Assembly: GCA_028571685.1 (NCBI GenBank) | Contig: CM053140.1 | Location: 218,569,323 to 218,633,322 of the forward strand | Source of the DNA: Heterohyrax brucei | Lineage: Eukaryota > Chordata > Mammalia > Hyracoidea > Procaviidae | DNA length: 64,000 nt | Reading direction: 5' to 3' | In this document: piece by piece, positions 35,183-46,817 of the stretch | Numbering within the stretch: the first letter of the stretch is position 1 | Layout of the letters: every line of letters starts with the position of its first letter | Notes under the pieces: model-generated | Databases searched by the model: none | Seen by the model: the letters and a program-made list of their open reading frames with translations, nothing else | Told to the model about the DNA's origin: nothing | Position numbers and translations under genes: made by a program

Positions 35183-37448
35183 TAAATGTTGCTATTGTTG
35201 CTAAGTGTCGTCAAGTTGGTTCCGACACACAGTGACCCTACTTGCAAGAGAGTACAACACTGCCTGAGCCTGTGCAATGCCCAAAATGACTTTTATGTTC
35301 ACGTCCGTTATTGCAGCCACTGTGTCAATTCATCTTCTGGAGAGTTTTCCTCTTGTTCACTGACCCTTTCCTTTACCAAGCATGATGTCCTTCTCCAAGG
35401 ATTAACCGTTCCTGACAACATGTTCCAAGTATGTAAGACACAGTCTTATCAGACTTGCTTCCAAAGAGTACTCCAGTTGTCCTTCTTCCAGAACAGATCT
35501 GTTGGTTCTCCTGGTGGTCCACAGCATATTCAATTTTCTTCTCCAAGATCACAATTCAAAAGAATCAATTCATCCTGTCTTCCTGACTTGCTGTCCAGCT
35601 TTCCCACACACGTGACGCAACTGAAAAAATATTACGGATTGTGTCAGGCACATCTTAGCCTTCAAGGTGACATCTTTATGTTTCAGCACTTTAAAGAGGT
35701 CCCTTACAGCAGATTTTCCCCAATGCAATGTGTCTCTTGATTTCCTGACTGCTGCCTCCCTGCCAAGTGATAGGCATTGATTGTAAAAACAAGTACAATG
35801 AAATCCCTGATAACCTCAATTTTTTTTCTATTTGTCATGATGCTGCTTACTGCTCCAATTGTTAGGATTTTTGTTTTCCTGATGTTGAGGAGCAATCTAT
35901 ACTGTAGCCTGTTGTCTTTGATCTTCATCAGTGTTTCACATCCCCTTCACTTTCCACAAGCAAGGTTGTTTCATCTGCGTAACACAAGTTTTTCATGAGT
36001 CTTCCTCCAATCCTGAAGCCTTATTCTTCTTGAGTCCAGTTTCTCAGATTACATGCTCAGCAAACAGACTGAAGAGATATGGTGAAAGAATATGGACCCA
36101 AAGCACACCTTTCCTGACTTTAAACCATGCAAAGTCCCCTTGTTCTGTTTGCATGACTGCCTCTTGATCCACGTTCAGATTCCTCATGAGCACAGTTGAA
36201 TGTTCTCTTCAACACTTTGTTATGATCCACACAGCTGAATGCTTCTGCATACTCAACAATACACAGAGAAACATCTTTCCGGTATTCTCTGCTTTTAGTC
36301 AACATCCATCTGACATCAGCGACAATACCCATATCCTCTTCTGAACCTGGCTTGAATACCCAGCAGTTCCATGTCCCTATACTGCTGCAGTCCCTTTGAA
36401 TGATCTTTAGCAAAATTTTAGTTGAGTGTGATATTAATGATATCATTTGATAACTCCTGTATTTGATTTGAATCAATTTTCTTGGGAATATGAATAAGTA
36501 TGGATCTTTTCCAGTCAGCTGGCCAAATAGCTGTCCTCCAAATTTATGGGCATAGATATGTGAGTACTTCCAACGCTGCATTCATTTGTTGAAACATCTC
36601 ACTTGGTATTCCATCAATTCCTGGAGCCTTGTTATTCACCAAAGCCTTCAACGCAGCTTCGATTTCTTCCTTAAATACCATCAGTTGCTGATGATATGCT
36701 ACCATTTCAAAAGGTTGAATGTCTATCAAATTTTTTTTGAAATCTTCTGTTCAGTACTTCGACTTAGTCACTTCTTCCTTTTGCTTTAGCTACTCAATGT
36801 CCAACAGCAAGTTTCAGAGTCCTTTCTAACATACAAACTGGTCATTCTTTCCTGTCTTTTTAAGAACCTCTTCCTTTCTTCATGCCTAGTATCTCTGATG
36901 TCATTTCACAAGTTGTCTGGTCTTCAGTTATTAGTGTTCAACACATCAAACCTACTCTTCATATGGGCTCTAAACTCAAATATAATACATCAAGGATGTA
37001 CTTTGGGTCTTGTAGACATGTTCTAATTTTCTTCAGTTTCAATTTATACTGAGCTTTTCCATCATCTCTTTCCACAAATGTAGTTGACTTGATTCCTGAG
37101 TATTCCATCTGGTGAGGTCCATACGGCGAGGTCTCCATCGACGTTAGTGAAAAAAGGTATTTGCAATGAAGAAGTCGTTGGTCCTGCAAATTTCTGTCAT
37201 ACAAACTCCAGCATCACTTCCATTACAAAGGCCATATTTTCAAACCTTTGCAACTTTTGCAATCCAAGTACCAGTAATTATAAATGCATGCTGATGGCAT
37301 GTTCAATCAATTTTGGACTGCAGAAGCTGGTAAGTATCTTCATATTCTACATTTTTGGCCTTAGTGGTTGGTGTGTAAGTTTGAACGGTCATATTAACTA
37401 GCCTTCCTTGTAGGTGTATGGGTATTATCCTGTCACCAACAGCATCGT
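35183..37448 (-). mobile_element. RTE LINE (BovB-like), 3' 2.3 kb, antisense
   Basis: The largest RTE copy here. The 3' end lies at left (TGTTGCTAAGTGTCGTCAAG). The order on the minus strand is the end of the endonuclease domain (37450-37100), linker, RT palm (36730-36000) and C-terminal tail (to 35200). The segment 36544-36729 decodes to EIEAALKALVNNKAPGIDG, a classic RTE RT opening. The segment 36120-36581 decodes to YRKDVSLCIVEYAEAFSCVD, corresponding to motif A. Several breaks disrupt the reading. The 5' half of the element is missing. Confidence 0.92.
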
Positions 37449-38605
37449 ACCTCAGAACATGAGGTCTAACAATTAAGTTCGTGAACTCGCCACCATGGGC
37501 TTATGTTCATAGCAGTCTACAAACTCAGTAAAGTTTCATGACCTCAGTATATCAGTGTCCCACAGCTGTGTTTGTGTCAACAAGCGGCAGTGTCCTGCTG
37601 AGTGGTGTTCATTGTTGTTGCTTTGTGTTTTTGTGTGCCATCATGGGAATATCGGAGCTTAAACTAGAACAACAAACATTAAATTTCTTGTTAAACGTGG
37701 CAAGAGTGGAAGTGAAATCAACAACATGCTAGTCCAAGTTTATGGGAATAATGCCAGGAAAATAATGGCAATGTACAAATGGATCAAACGTTTTTCTGAA
37801 GGGAGAGAAAATATCACTGATGAAGAAAGGTCAGACGGCCAGTAGCAAGCAAACTGATGGAAACACTGCAAAGATTCACTAAATTGGGCATCAAATCATC
37901 AAATGACTACACGAAGCACAGCAGGCCAAATAAACACCAAAAGAGAAACAGGAAGATCTTAACTGAAAATTTTGGCTTGAAAGAGCTGTGTGGCAAAAAA
38001 TGGTCCTGAAGAAGCTCTCCAAAAGCAAAGGAGAGTCAAACTTTGCCAAGACCTTTTGGAGAGAAAGGCAAGGCGAAGTTTTGGGCCATGTTATCACTGG
38101 TAATAAAACACGGGTTTACCAATACAACCCTAAAACAAAGTGCCAAAATGCCAAAATGCATGTCAGCCAATTCTTCAAGACCAAAAAAGTTCTGTCAGTC
38201 CAAATCAAGAGGTGAAATGATGTTGCTAACCTTTTTTGATATCAGAAAGATTACTCATTATGAATTTATACCAACTGGTCAGCTAACCAAGTTAACTATT
38301 TGGAAATGCTGAGAAAGTTGCACGAAAAAATTAGACAAAGACAACTTGAACTTTTTTTTCAAGCAACAACTCTTGGCTCTGACATCGTGACAATGCACCA
38401 GCTCACACGGCACTGTCTGTGAGGGGGTTTTTAGCCAGTAAACAAATGAAATGTATTGGATTACCCAAGCTACTCACCTGATCTAACCTACAATGACTTT
38501 TTTCTTTATTCATGTAAAACAACTGATGTCAACTTCAGTTCACACAATGGGATAAAGAATTCTTCAAAATCCTCATAAAGACTACAAGCTCAAAAATGTT
38601 TGAAG
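37449..38605 (+). mobile_element. Mariner DNA transposon with decayed transposase
   Basis: The left end CATGAGGTCTAACAATTAAG continues GTTCGTGAACTCGCC and matches the ends of the palindromic copy at 15029. Transposase then starts near 37643 (MGISELKLEQQ) and gives the helix-turn-helix part (NMLVQVYGNNARKIMAMYKW, FSEGRENITDEERSDG). Farther on are TFFDIRKITHYEFIPTGQ and HDNAPAHTALSVR-like text, i.e. the second and third catalytic segments. The right terminal repeat was not found, and several stops and frame changes occur. Length is about 1.15 kb against a usual 1.3 kb. Confidence 0.85.
37643..38605 (+). pseudogene. Mariner transposase pseudogene
   Basis: Mariner transposase normally has about 345 residues with a D,D34D catalytic triad. 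Here the first aspartate region is unclear, the IRGIIHYEF-like segment is present as IRKITHYEF, and the RDNAPAHTALSVRGFLASKQ segment at about 38389-38447 keeps the second aspartate. The frames are broken in the DNA-binding domain (stop after RSDGQ) and again later, and the C-terminal end decays around 38600. Confidence 0.8.
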
Positions 38606-38934
38606 ACCAGAGTTTAAAAATCACAAGACAGTGCTCTTTCCAACTCCCCATCCTGCTACAAGCTCTCAGTCTAGCCTGATCGAGGCTACAGTCCTGCACG
38701 GGGAAAAGACATTTCTGGAGAAAATCTCAGATAAAGATGCAAAACTCTGGACTTGAAATAATGGGCAAGAAAAGGGTTTACAAAGCACAGGGTGCATTTG
38801 CTGAGATACGACACGGCCCTGGTCCTATGCTAGTCAGCCAAGAAAACAATGGCCAAAGTGTCAGATCAGAAAGCAGGAAGTAAAAAGCACTGACAACGCA
38901 AAACCACAACACAACTCTTCTTAAATGCTCCAGT
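38606..38934. other. Unassigned intronic sequence
   Basis: Nothing recognised between the mariner and the next SINE fragment. Confidence 0.4.
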
Positions 38935-39045
38935 GTTTTCAAGGCTGTGACCTTTTGGAAGCTGACTGCCAGGCCAGTCTTCTGAGGTACCTCTGAGTTT
39001 TCATCAAACTGTCAATTTTTTAGTAATAGCAGACTTAACCACTAA
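38935..39045 (-). mobile_element. AfroSINE fragment, long subfamily
   Basis: GTTTTCAAGGCTGTGACCTTTTGG, CTGACTGCCAGGCCAGTCTTC and GAGGTACCTCTGAG are the middle of the long subfamily on the minus strand; the RTE-like tail is absent. Confidence 0.65.
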
Positions 39046-39680
39046 TAGTAGGCTTCACCATCTCCATCATTTTTGTACTAGGCAAAATTTTTAAGCTAGC
39101 CCTTCAGGAAGATGTACAAGTCACAAAATGGGTATATGGCAGAACCATCTTTTGCTAATCTATAGTGAAACTGAAAGTTCTACCAAAGTAAAGAGACCAT
39201 ATGAGTCAGGAAGAAAAGGTATTGCCCGCCCTATGTCCTGTAGTAGGGTACACAAAGATTCCCACAAGAAGGGTGAGGGGTTGGTTCATAGAGGGACCCT
39301 TGCACTTTGTCTGCAACTTCACAGGGAGTAAAACAACAAAAAAACCCAGCTGCCATCAAACAGACCCGGTATTTTGTTATGAGTCAAAATAAGACTGTGG
39401 TGCAACCGATTTCATAAGAAATCCACAACAACTCAAAAGATTAGATAAGAACCTGAGGGGACAGTAAGTTTATCTTACTGTGGGAGGAATGATTTAAGAA
39501 AGACAAAGAATGGAAGTATGAATCAAAGATGGCAATCAATATCACTGAACCGCATACACAGGAACTGCTGAACTGATGCATGTTCTGCATCCACAACAAC
39601 AAATAAATTATAAAAAACAAGTACTTTAGTTTTCTCTGTGTGAAATGAATATTGATCAGTACTTTTTTTTTTTTAAGTGT
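39046..39680. other. Unassigned intronic sequence
   Basis: No gene or clear repeat. Confidence 0.4.
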
Positions 39681-39684
39681 TTTA

Positions 39685-39790
39685 CTACCGTCACTGGGCA
39701 GGGAGAGCAGGGGGAGCTGCACATAGACAGGCATGGAAATTTATACGGGATTGTACATTTCCACTCAATCATGATTTTAAAAAAAAAAAT
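39685..39790 (+). mobile_element. L1 3'-terminal fragment (about 105 bases)
   Basis: TCACTGGGCAGGGAGAGCAG to TTGTACATTTCCACTCAATCATG and poly-A. Lies immediately beside the 3' end of the antisense L1. Confidence 0.88.
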
Positions 39791-40108
39791 TTAAATGAAG
39801 TATTTTACTGCTCTTTAAGTGAAAGTTTACAACCTAAATGACAGCATACAATCACCCTCCCCCCCCCCCACTGCTAGGCAACTCTTAATTGCTCCCCACC
39901 CCACCCCACCCACGGTGACAGCACACTCCTCCTTTCCATTCTGCACCTCCTGGTATCCATTCAACCAACTCCTGTACTGCCCACACCCTGTCATCTCACC
40001 TTTGGGCAAGAGCTGCTCAGTCATCCTCAATTACATATTTAAGCCAAGAAGTACACTCTTTACCAGCATCACTCACTATTTTATAGTCCAGTAAAGTCTT
40101 AGTCTGAA

Positions 40109-41525
40109 AATAGATAGACTATACACAGTAATCCCACTGCTTAGAACACATCCTACAGAAGCAAGGGCTGTCACATGAACACACACATGCACACCAATGT
40201 TTACTGCAGCACAGTCCACAAATAGCAAAACGATGGAATCAACTCAGATGCCTAACAACAGATGAAGGGACAAACGAACTATGGTATATATAATCAATGG
40301 AATACCATGCAATGATGAAGAACAATAATTTTAGGAAGCATCTCATAACCTGGTTTCAACTGGAAGACATTATGCTGAATGAAATTAGTGGCACAAGGAC
40401 AAATATTGTACAAGACCCATATTATAAGGACTTAAAAACATGTCCATAAAGTGCACACATGACACAGTCACTCTGTGTCCCCAAGTCCAATCCATTCCTT
40501 TCCAAATAGCTGACCTCAGTAAAGATTTGTAATCAGGGTCAGCATCATGTCTATGGGCCATGCATGTACAGAAAAGAAGACTCTGACGGCTGCAAGGGAG
40601 GGAAAGGAATGAGGGGGGAAGATGGTTGGTTATAGATAGTTCATAGAAATTTGGTTGGGTGAAATCAGTGACAACACACAGTAGAAAGTAGATCAACTTA
40701 ACTGCACTTCAACATAACCTGAAAACTCTTCCAATCTTAACCCAATACTGCAAGGACAGGGTATAAGGGGCAGGGCTCCAGAGACCACGCTCTTAGGTGA
40801 CATCGAGGCCAACTGGCATTAACTAGCCTACTGCTAAGAGAGTCTTCTGCATCCCGTACTGTTGAGTGGCGTCTGGGGTCTTAAAAGCTAGCAAGCTGCC
40901 ATCTGAGGTGCACCAAATGGTCCCAACTCAGCTGGAAAAGATGATCACCAAGGACAACAATGACATGATGGAAAAAGAACCCAGAAGACTGAAAGACCCA
41001 CGCGAATAGGGGCGTATCAACATGTGACCAGAAGATGGTGTCAGGCCACCACCAATGACAGCCGTGATGGGACTCACAATGTTGAGTCCCAGTGGCAACA
41101 TGAGATAAAAAAGGGGGTGCACCGTAAGAACTCCAATAAAAGACCGCAATTGATGGTCTAAAGGACTGCGGGTTCCCCTGGGAGCATGGCCCATAGACAT
41201 GATGCTGCCCCTGATTACAAATCTTTACTGAGGTCAACTATTTGGAAAGGAATAGATTGGACTTGGGGACACAGAGTGACTGTATCATGTGTGCACTTTA
41301 TGGTTCTATGCATCTCTAGTCCGCCATCCTACTGGCCTCTTACTAGAGGGGAGTGGAGAGGGTGGAGAAGACAGGATAGGAGATTGTTAAGAGGGTATGA
41401 CATGTATAGAATGTAAAGGAGGAGTGTGTTGTCATAGGGCAAGGAGAGCAGAAGGAGCTGCAGACAGGCGGGCATGAAAATTTAAACTGGATTGTACACT
41501 TTCACTCAATCACAATAAAAAAATA
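40109..41525 (+). mobile_element. L1 3' fragment inserted into the antisense L1 3' UTR
   Basis: Starts in late ORF2 (CAGTAATCCCACTGCTTAGAAC) and ends CACTTTCACTCAATCACAAT plus poly-A. TCTTAGTCTGAA is duplicated perfectly at 40097-40108 and 41526-41537, and the host L1 3' UTR reads on across the site. It contains an inverted duplicate of part of its own 3' UTR at 40444-40564. Confidence 0.93.
40444..40564 (-). repeat. Inverted copy of 41186-41307 within the same L1
   Basis: Reading the minus strand gives GGCCCATAGACATGATGCTG, then CCCTGATTACAAATCTTTAC, GGAAAGGAATGGATTGGACT and TGTGTGCACTTTATGG. The plus-strand segment 41186-41307 reads the same with about four mismatches. It replaces or interrupts the stretch that normally joins GGACTTAAAAAC to CTCTGACGGCTGCAAGG. 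Confidence 0.93.
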
Positions 41526-41930
41526 TCTTAGTCTGAAGAGGTGGCTTTGGTACTGGTTTCATTTCTGGGGTAATGGAGTCTGGGGGCCACGTCCTCAGGG
41601 GACCCTCCAGTATGGTCTTACAGTAAAGTTCTAGTTCTACACACCAATTTTTCTCTGGCTATGTCACTAGGACTCTAGGTTCTGTTTCCTGTCAGGACTG
41701 GCATTAGGGGTGGCTAGACATGATCTAATTCTTTTGGTCTCATGCTGATGTAGCCACCAAATCACATGGTCCCTTCTGTGTCGCAGGCTCAAAATTTCCT
41801 CATGTCTTTGATGTCCTTCATTCTCTTCTGCTCCAGGTAGATTGGGACCAACTGATGTTACTTAGTTGGCTACCTGCTACTTTTTGAGACTCCAGATGTT
41901 ACTGAACAAAGTGGGATGCAGAACATTTTC

Positions 41931-41953
41931 TCAAAAAAAAAAAAAAAAAAAAA
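41931..41953 (+). repeat. Poly-A tract
   Basis: About 21 A in a row inside the 3' UTR of the antisense L1, so poly-T on the L1 sense strand. Confidence 0.85.
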
Positions 41954-42146
41954 CTTTAAGTTACTCCAGTTGACCTAGACATCCCCTGAAACCAGGATCC
42001 CTATACCCTACCCCTGCAACTCTGTCCTTCAAAATTTTGGGTTGTATTTAGGAAACCTCTCAGATTTTGTAATAGTCCAACCGTGCTAACCTCCCATCTG
42101 CTGCATGCTGTCACTCCCTTCACCTAACCTAATTCCCAACTAATCT

Positions 42147-42302
42147 ATGGAAACCCTGGTGGCATAGTGCTTAAATGCTATGGCTACTAACCCAAAAGTT
42201 GGCAGTTTGAATCTACCAGGCGCTCCCTGGCAACTTTTCAGGGTAGTTCTCTGTCCTATAGGGTCACTATGAGTTGGAATCAGCTTAACAGCAGTGGGTT
42301 AT
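42147..42302 (+). mobile_element. AfroSINE in the antisense L1 3' UTR
   Basis: GGAAACCCTGGTGGCATAGTGC, GCCAGGCGCTCC-like box, GGGTCACTATGAGTTGGAATC and CAGCAGTGGGTT. Near consensus, so relatively young. Confidence 0.93.
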
Positions 42303-42439
42303 TGTATCTAATCTATACCCCTGTCCTACCTCTCCACCCTTTGGAAACATCAAAGATTATTTTCTTCTCTGCTTAAGCCTTTTCCCGAGTCCTTCTAACA
42401 GTGGTCTCATACATTATTTCTCCTTTAGAATACTGAAAC

Positions 42440-45400
42440 TAATTTCACTCAGCATAATGTCTTCAAGATTCCTCCACGTTCTAAGACATTTCCTAAGATC
42501 AACAACTGTTCCTTACCACTGCATAGTGTTTCATTGGGTGACTATACCACAGTCCAGTTATCCATTCATCTACTGATGGGCACCAAAGCTGATTGCATCT
42601 GCTGGCTATTCTGAACAGTGTTGCAATAAACACTGGTGGGCATGTATCTATTTGTGTCACAGCTCTCATTTCCCTAGGATATATTTCAAGTAGTACTGTT
42701 GGATCAGATGGTATTCCCATTTCTAGCTTTTTAAGAAAGTGCCAAAATTGATTTCCAAAGTGGTTGTACCATTTTACATTTCCGCCAGCAGTGCTGAAAA
42801 GTTCTACTATCTCCACAGGCTCTCCAACATTTTCTTGTTTTCTGTTGTTTGGATTAATGCCAAGCTTGTTGGTGTGAGATGATATCTCATTGTAGTTTTG
42901 ATTTGTATTTTTTCTAATGGCTAATGATCATGAGTATTTCTATATGTGTATCTGTTAGCCACCAGGAAGTTTTCTCTGGAGAAGTACCTGTTCATACCCT
43001 ATACCCATTTTTCAGTTGGGCTATCTTCTTGTCGAGGTTTTGCAGATTATGGACACGAGACTCTGACTGGATTCATGGTAGTCAAAATTTTTTTCTCACT
43101 CTGTGGGTAGTCTTTTTACTGTTTGGTGAAGTCTTCAAATTAACATTAGTGTTTTTCATTTTAGGAGTTCTGATTTATCTACTTTCTCTTGCATTGCTAG
43201 TAATATTTTCTAGCCTATTTGTGTCATGGATTAAGGCTCCTAGTGTTGTCCCTCTTTTTTTCTTCCAGGACCTTTACTTTTATAACTAGGTGTTTGCACC
43301 ATATTGAATTAATTTTTATGTATAGTGAGAGATATGGGTCTTTTTTTTTGCAGATGGATATCCAATTATGCCAATACCATTTGTTAAGGACACTGTCTTT
43401 TCCCCCATTTATGGACCACGGGCCTTTGTCATTTATCAGTTGCTTACAGGTGGATGATGTTATATCTGGATATTCTATTCCGTTCCATTGGACTACGTAT
43501 CTGTTTTTGTACCAGTACCAGGCTGTTTTGATCACTGCAGCAGCGTATTAGGTCCTACCGCCTGGTAGTGTGAGGCTCCCAGTTTATTCTTCTTGTTCAC
43601 TAATGCTTTACTCTACCCACAGCTGCTTTCCTTTCTATATGAAGTTAGTGACTTGTCCCTCCATCTCATTAAAGAATGCAATTGTAATTTGTATTGTGAT
43701 TGTACTGTATCTACAGAAAGCTCTGGGTAGAAGAGACATTACCACGATATTGTGTTCCCATCTATGAGCAAGGTACGTTTCTCTACTAATGAAGTTGTCT
43801 CTTGGTTTTTGACAGTATAGTCTCGTAAATTTTTTTGACAGATTTTTATATCTCTGGTTAATTTATTCATAAGTACTGTGACTTCTTGGGGGTTACTAGA
43901 AATGGTATTGCCTTGTTGATTTCCTCTTTAATGGTCTCTTGATTGGTGAGAAGGAATCCAACTGTTTATCTTATATCTTAGTATGTTGCCGAACTCTTGT
44001 ATTAATTCCAACAGTTTTTTTGTGGATTGATTAGGATTTTCTGTGTATGAAATCGCATCATCTGCACAGAGATATTTTTACTTCTTCCTTACCTATTTCA
44101 TTGCCCTTTGTTTATCTTGGGTTATTAGTCTGAGTAAAACCTCTAGAACAATGGTGAATAAAAGTGGTGACAGTAGGCATCCTTGTCTGGTTCTTGTTCT
44201 CAAGTAGAATGATACTGGCTGTTGGTTTTGCATAGATGCTCCTTATGGTAAGAAATTTCCCTTCTAGTCCTGTTTTGCTGCAAATTTTTGACAGGAATGG
44301 GCTAGACTTTTTCAAGTGCCTTTTCTGCATCAGTTGATAAAATCAAGTGACTCTTGTTGACTACATTACTGTAATTCTAATGTTGAACTGTCCCCGCATC
44401 CCTGATATGAATCTCACTTGGTCATAGTTAACTACTTTTTTGATATTTTGTTGAATTCTACTATCTAGAATTTTACTGATGATTTTTACAGCTAAGTTCA
44501 TGAGAGATACTAGGCTGTAATTTTTCCCTTTTTAGTGCGGTCTTTACCTGGTTTGGTATCCAGATTATGCTGCCTTCAAAGTGAGTTTGGGAATATTCCA
44601 TCCTCTTCAAAGTTGTGAAATATCTTTACTAATAGCACTGTTAACGCCTCTAAGTTTGGCACAATTCTGTAGTTAGGCTATCAGGGCCAGGACTTTTTTT
44701 GATTGAAAGTTTTTAAATTACCTTTTCAATCTCTTCTTTCGTGATGTCTTTTTTTTACTTGCTCAATTTCAGTTTTAGTTTTGGCAGGTAATGTGTTTCT
44801 AGAAATTTGTCCATTTCCTCTAAGTTTTTTTAAATCATATGTTACGCTTCTTCTCATCTCAGGTCTGTTACGGTATTACCCATCTGATTTCTGAAGCAAA
44901 TTATTTGCTTCCTCTCCTGTTTTTCTTTTGTTAGTCTGGCCAATGGTTTACCAATTTTGTTAATCTTTGTTAAACATCTGTTTTTGGTCATACTAACTCT
45001 TTCAATTGTTTACCTATTCTCTATTTCATTTAGTTCTGCCTAATTTTATTATTTGCTTTTTTTGGTGCCTAAGTGGTTCTTTAGTTGCTCTCTTCCTACT
45101 TGTTTGAATTGTAGAGTTATTTCTTTAACTTGGGTCCTCTCCTGGTTTTTGCTGTGTGCATTTATTGAGATAAACTGACCTCTGACACTACTTTTACTGT
45201 GTCCCACAGATTCTGGAAGGATATCTTTTTTCATTCCCATTTGATTCTACGTATTTCTTTATTGTGTCCTTGATTTCTTCTGTAACAAAGTTGTTTTTGA
45301 GCAAGGTATTGTTTAGTTTCTATAAATATGTCTACAAAGTCAAGTAGGCTGATTGTGGCATTCAGGTCTTCCATGTATTTAATTAGAGGTTCTAATTTAA

Positions 45401-45850
45401 CTAGAGGTTCTGTCGCTCACTGACAGTGGTGTGTTGAAAGTCTCCTACTATTATTTTAATGCTCTCTATTTCTGTTTTGAATGCAGATAGTGTTTGTGTA
45501 TTCTGGAGTCCTATTGTTGGGTGGGTATTTAATGTGGTTATGTCCTCCTGAAGCACCGATCCTTTAATCATTATACAGTGTCCTTCCTTATCCAATTTGG
45601 TAGATTTTACCTCAATGTCTATTTCATCACACATTAACATTGCCACTCCCACTCTTTCTTTGAATGTTGTTATCTTGATATTTATTCCATCCTTTGACTC
45701 AGTTAGTTCACGTCTCTGAATCTACAGTGGCTCCCCACAGGCAGCATATAAACAGGTCGTGTATTTTTATCCAGTCTTCCACTGTCTGCCTCTTTATCTG
45801 TCCACTTAATCCATTTACATTCTGCATGATTACTGATAACCGTGAGTTCA
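42440..45850 (-). pseudogene. L1 ORF2 remnant, antisense
   Basis: Separate minus-strand frames keep pieces of ORF2 in the right order: endonuclease at 45401-45652 (GVAMLMCDEIDI, DKEGHCIMIKGSVLQEDITT, KIIVGDFQH), RT at 44112-44330 (FLTIRSIYAKPTASIIL) and the C-terminal part at 43224-43535 and 42499-42816 (NHFGNQFWHFLKKLEMGIPSDPTV split by the frame, PSVDEWITGLWYSHPMKHYA). Many stops lie between. No working enzyme. Confidence 0.85.
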
Positions 45851-46288
45851 ATGGTGTCATTCTGTTCTCTTATTCTGTGCATTTCAGACAATTCCTTTTT
45901 TCCATTTACTTTTCTGTGTTTAGTCTTTTTTCGTTATGTGTTCCCCTTACATCTTTTTTCAATGTTGTTGGCCTTGGATTTGACGAGACTTGACATTCTT
46001 CTTGTTTTTTATTTCGATGCCTAGGATTGACAGTTTCATTTGTGGCTGGTTACCTTAATATTTACCCTTACTTTTCTAAAATTAAAACAATTCTTAATTT
46101 CCTTATACTGCCTTTTCATATGGAAGATCTGTGATGACATTTTCTTTTGAGTCTTTCTGTTACAGTGTTTACATAATGACATCTGTTTCCCTATTTTCAG
46201 TGTCTTGCCTCTGCTTTATTTTTGTGCTTTCCCTATTAGGTTTGATAACCCAGTTGCTTGCTGTGTCCTAGTCTTGGGTTCTTACCGG

Positions 46289-46817
46289 ATGTGATCAAGA
46301 TTTTGTCAACTTGGCAACTCCATGTTTGGCTGCTGTATCAAGTGGCATAGATGGGGCCTGTGGTGGCTTCCCTTCCCTCAGCTCTCATCTCTCTGCCTTC
46401 CACCACCTACTTCCTGTCTACTCAGGCTGCCAACAGCTCCTGCTCTCTTTTGCATCTGGTTCCTGGACCTGAACAAGCAGCTGTTGGACTTATCAACCCT
46501 TACAGCCACTGCTTAAGAGTCCTGTTCTCCGACCTGCCAATCCTGGGTTTGCCAGCCTCTGCGGCTCCGTGAGTCAGCAGAGACTTCGCAGTCGCATCAT
46601 CAGCTTGGGATCTGACGACCTGTACTGCCCGTTATCTAGAACTCTGGTCTCTGACCTGCTGACCCTGGGTTCACCAGCTCCCATGGCCACATAACGTTTG
46701 TGCCAGGACTTGGGACATTCACCTTCTACAGTTGTGTGAGCTGCTTCCTTTATACATCTTCCCTTCTCACATACACGTGTTACTGGTTTTGCTTCCCTAG
46801 GAAACCCTGCCCAAGAC
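46289..46817 (+). mobile_element. ERVL-type solo LTR inserted in L1 (fossil)
   Basis: Begins TGTGATCAAGATTTTGTCAAC and ends GGTTTTGCTTCCCTAGGAAAC then CCTGCCCAAGACA. CCGGA before it and CCTGA after it fit a 5-base target duplication with one difference. It lies between ORF1 and ORF2 of the antisense L1 and is solo, with no internal genes. Old and broken. Confidence 0.8.

Noticed and set aside
35186-35740. A 184-codon plus-strand frame
   Set aside because: It is the antisense translation of the RTE LINE 3' region.
42924-43551. Plus-strand frames of 121 and 110 codons with hydrophobic runs, possible membrane protein
   Set aside because: They are the antisense of L1 ORF2; the T-rich strand gives Phe/Leu-rich false membrane segments.
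46289-46817. Plus-strand frames at 46322-46572 as a gene
   Set aside because: They lie in a solo LTR inserted in L1 and have no recognisable protein motif.
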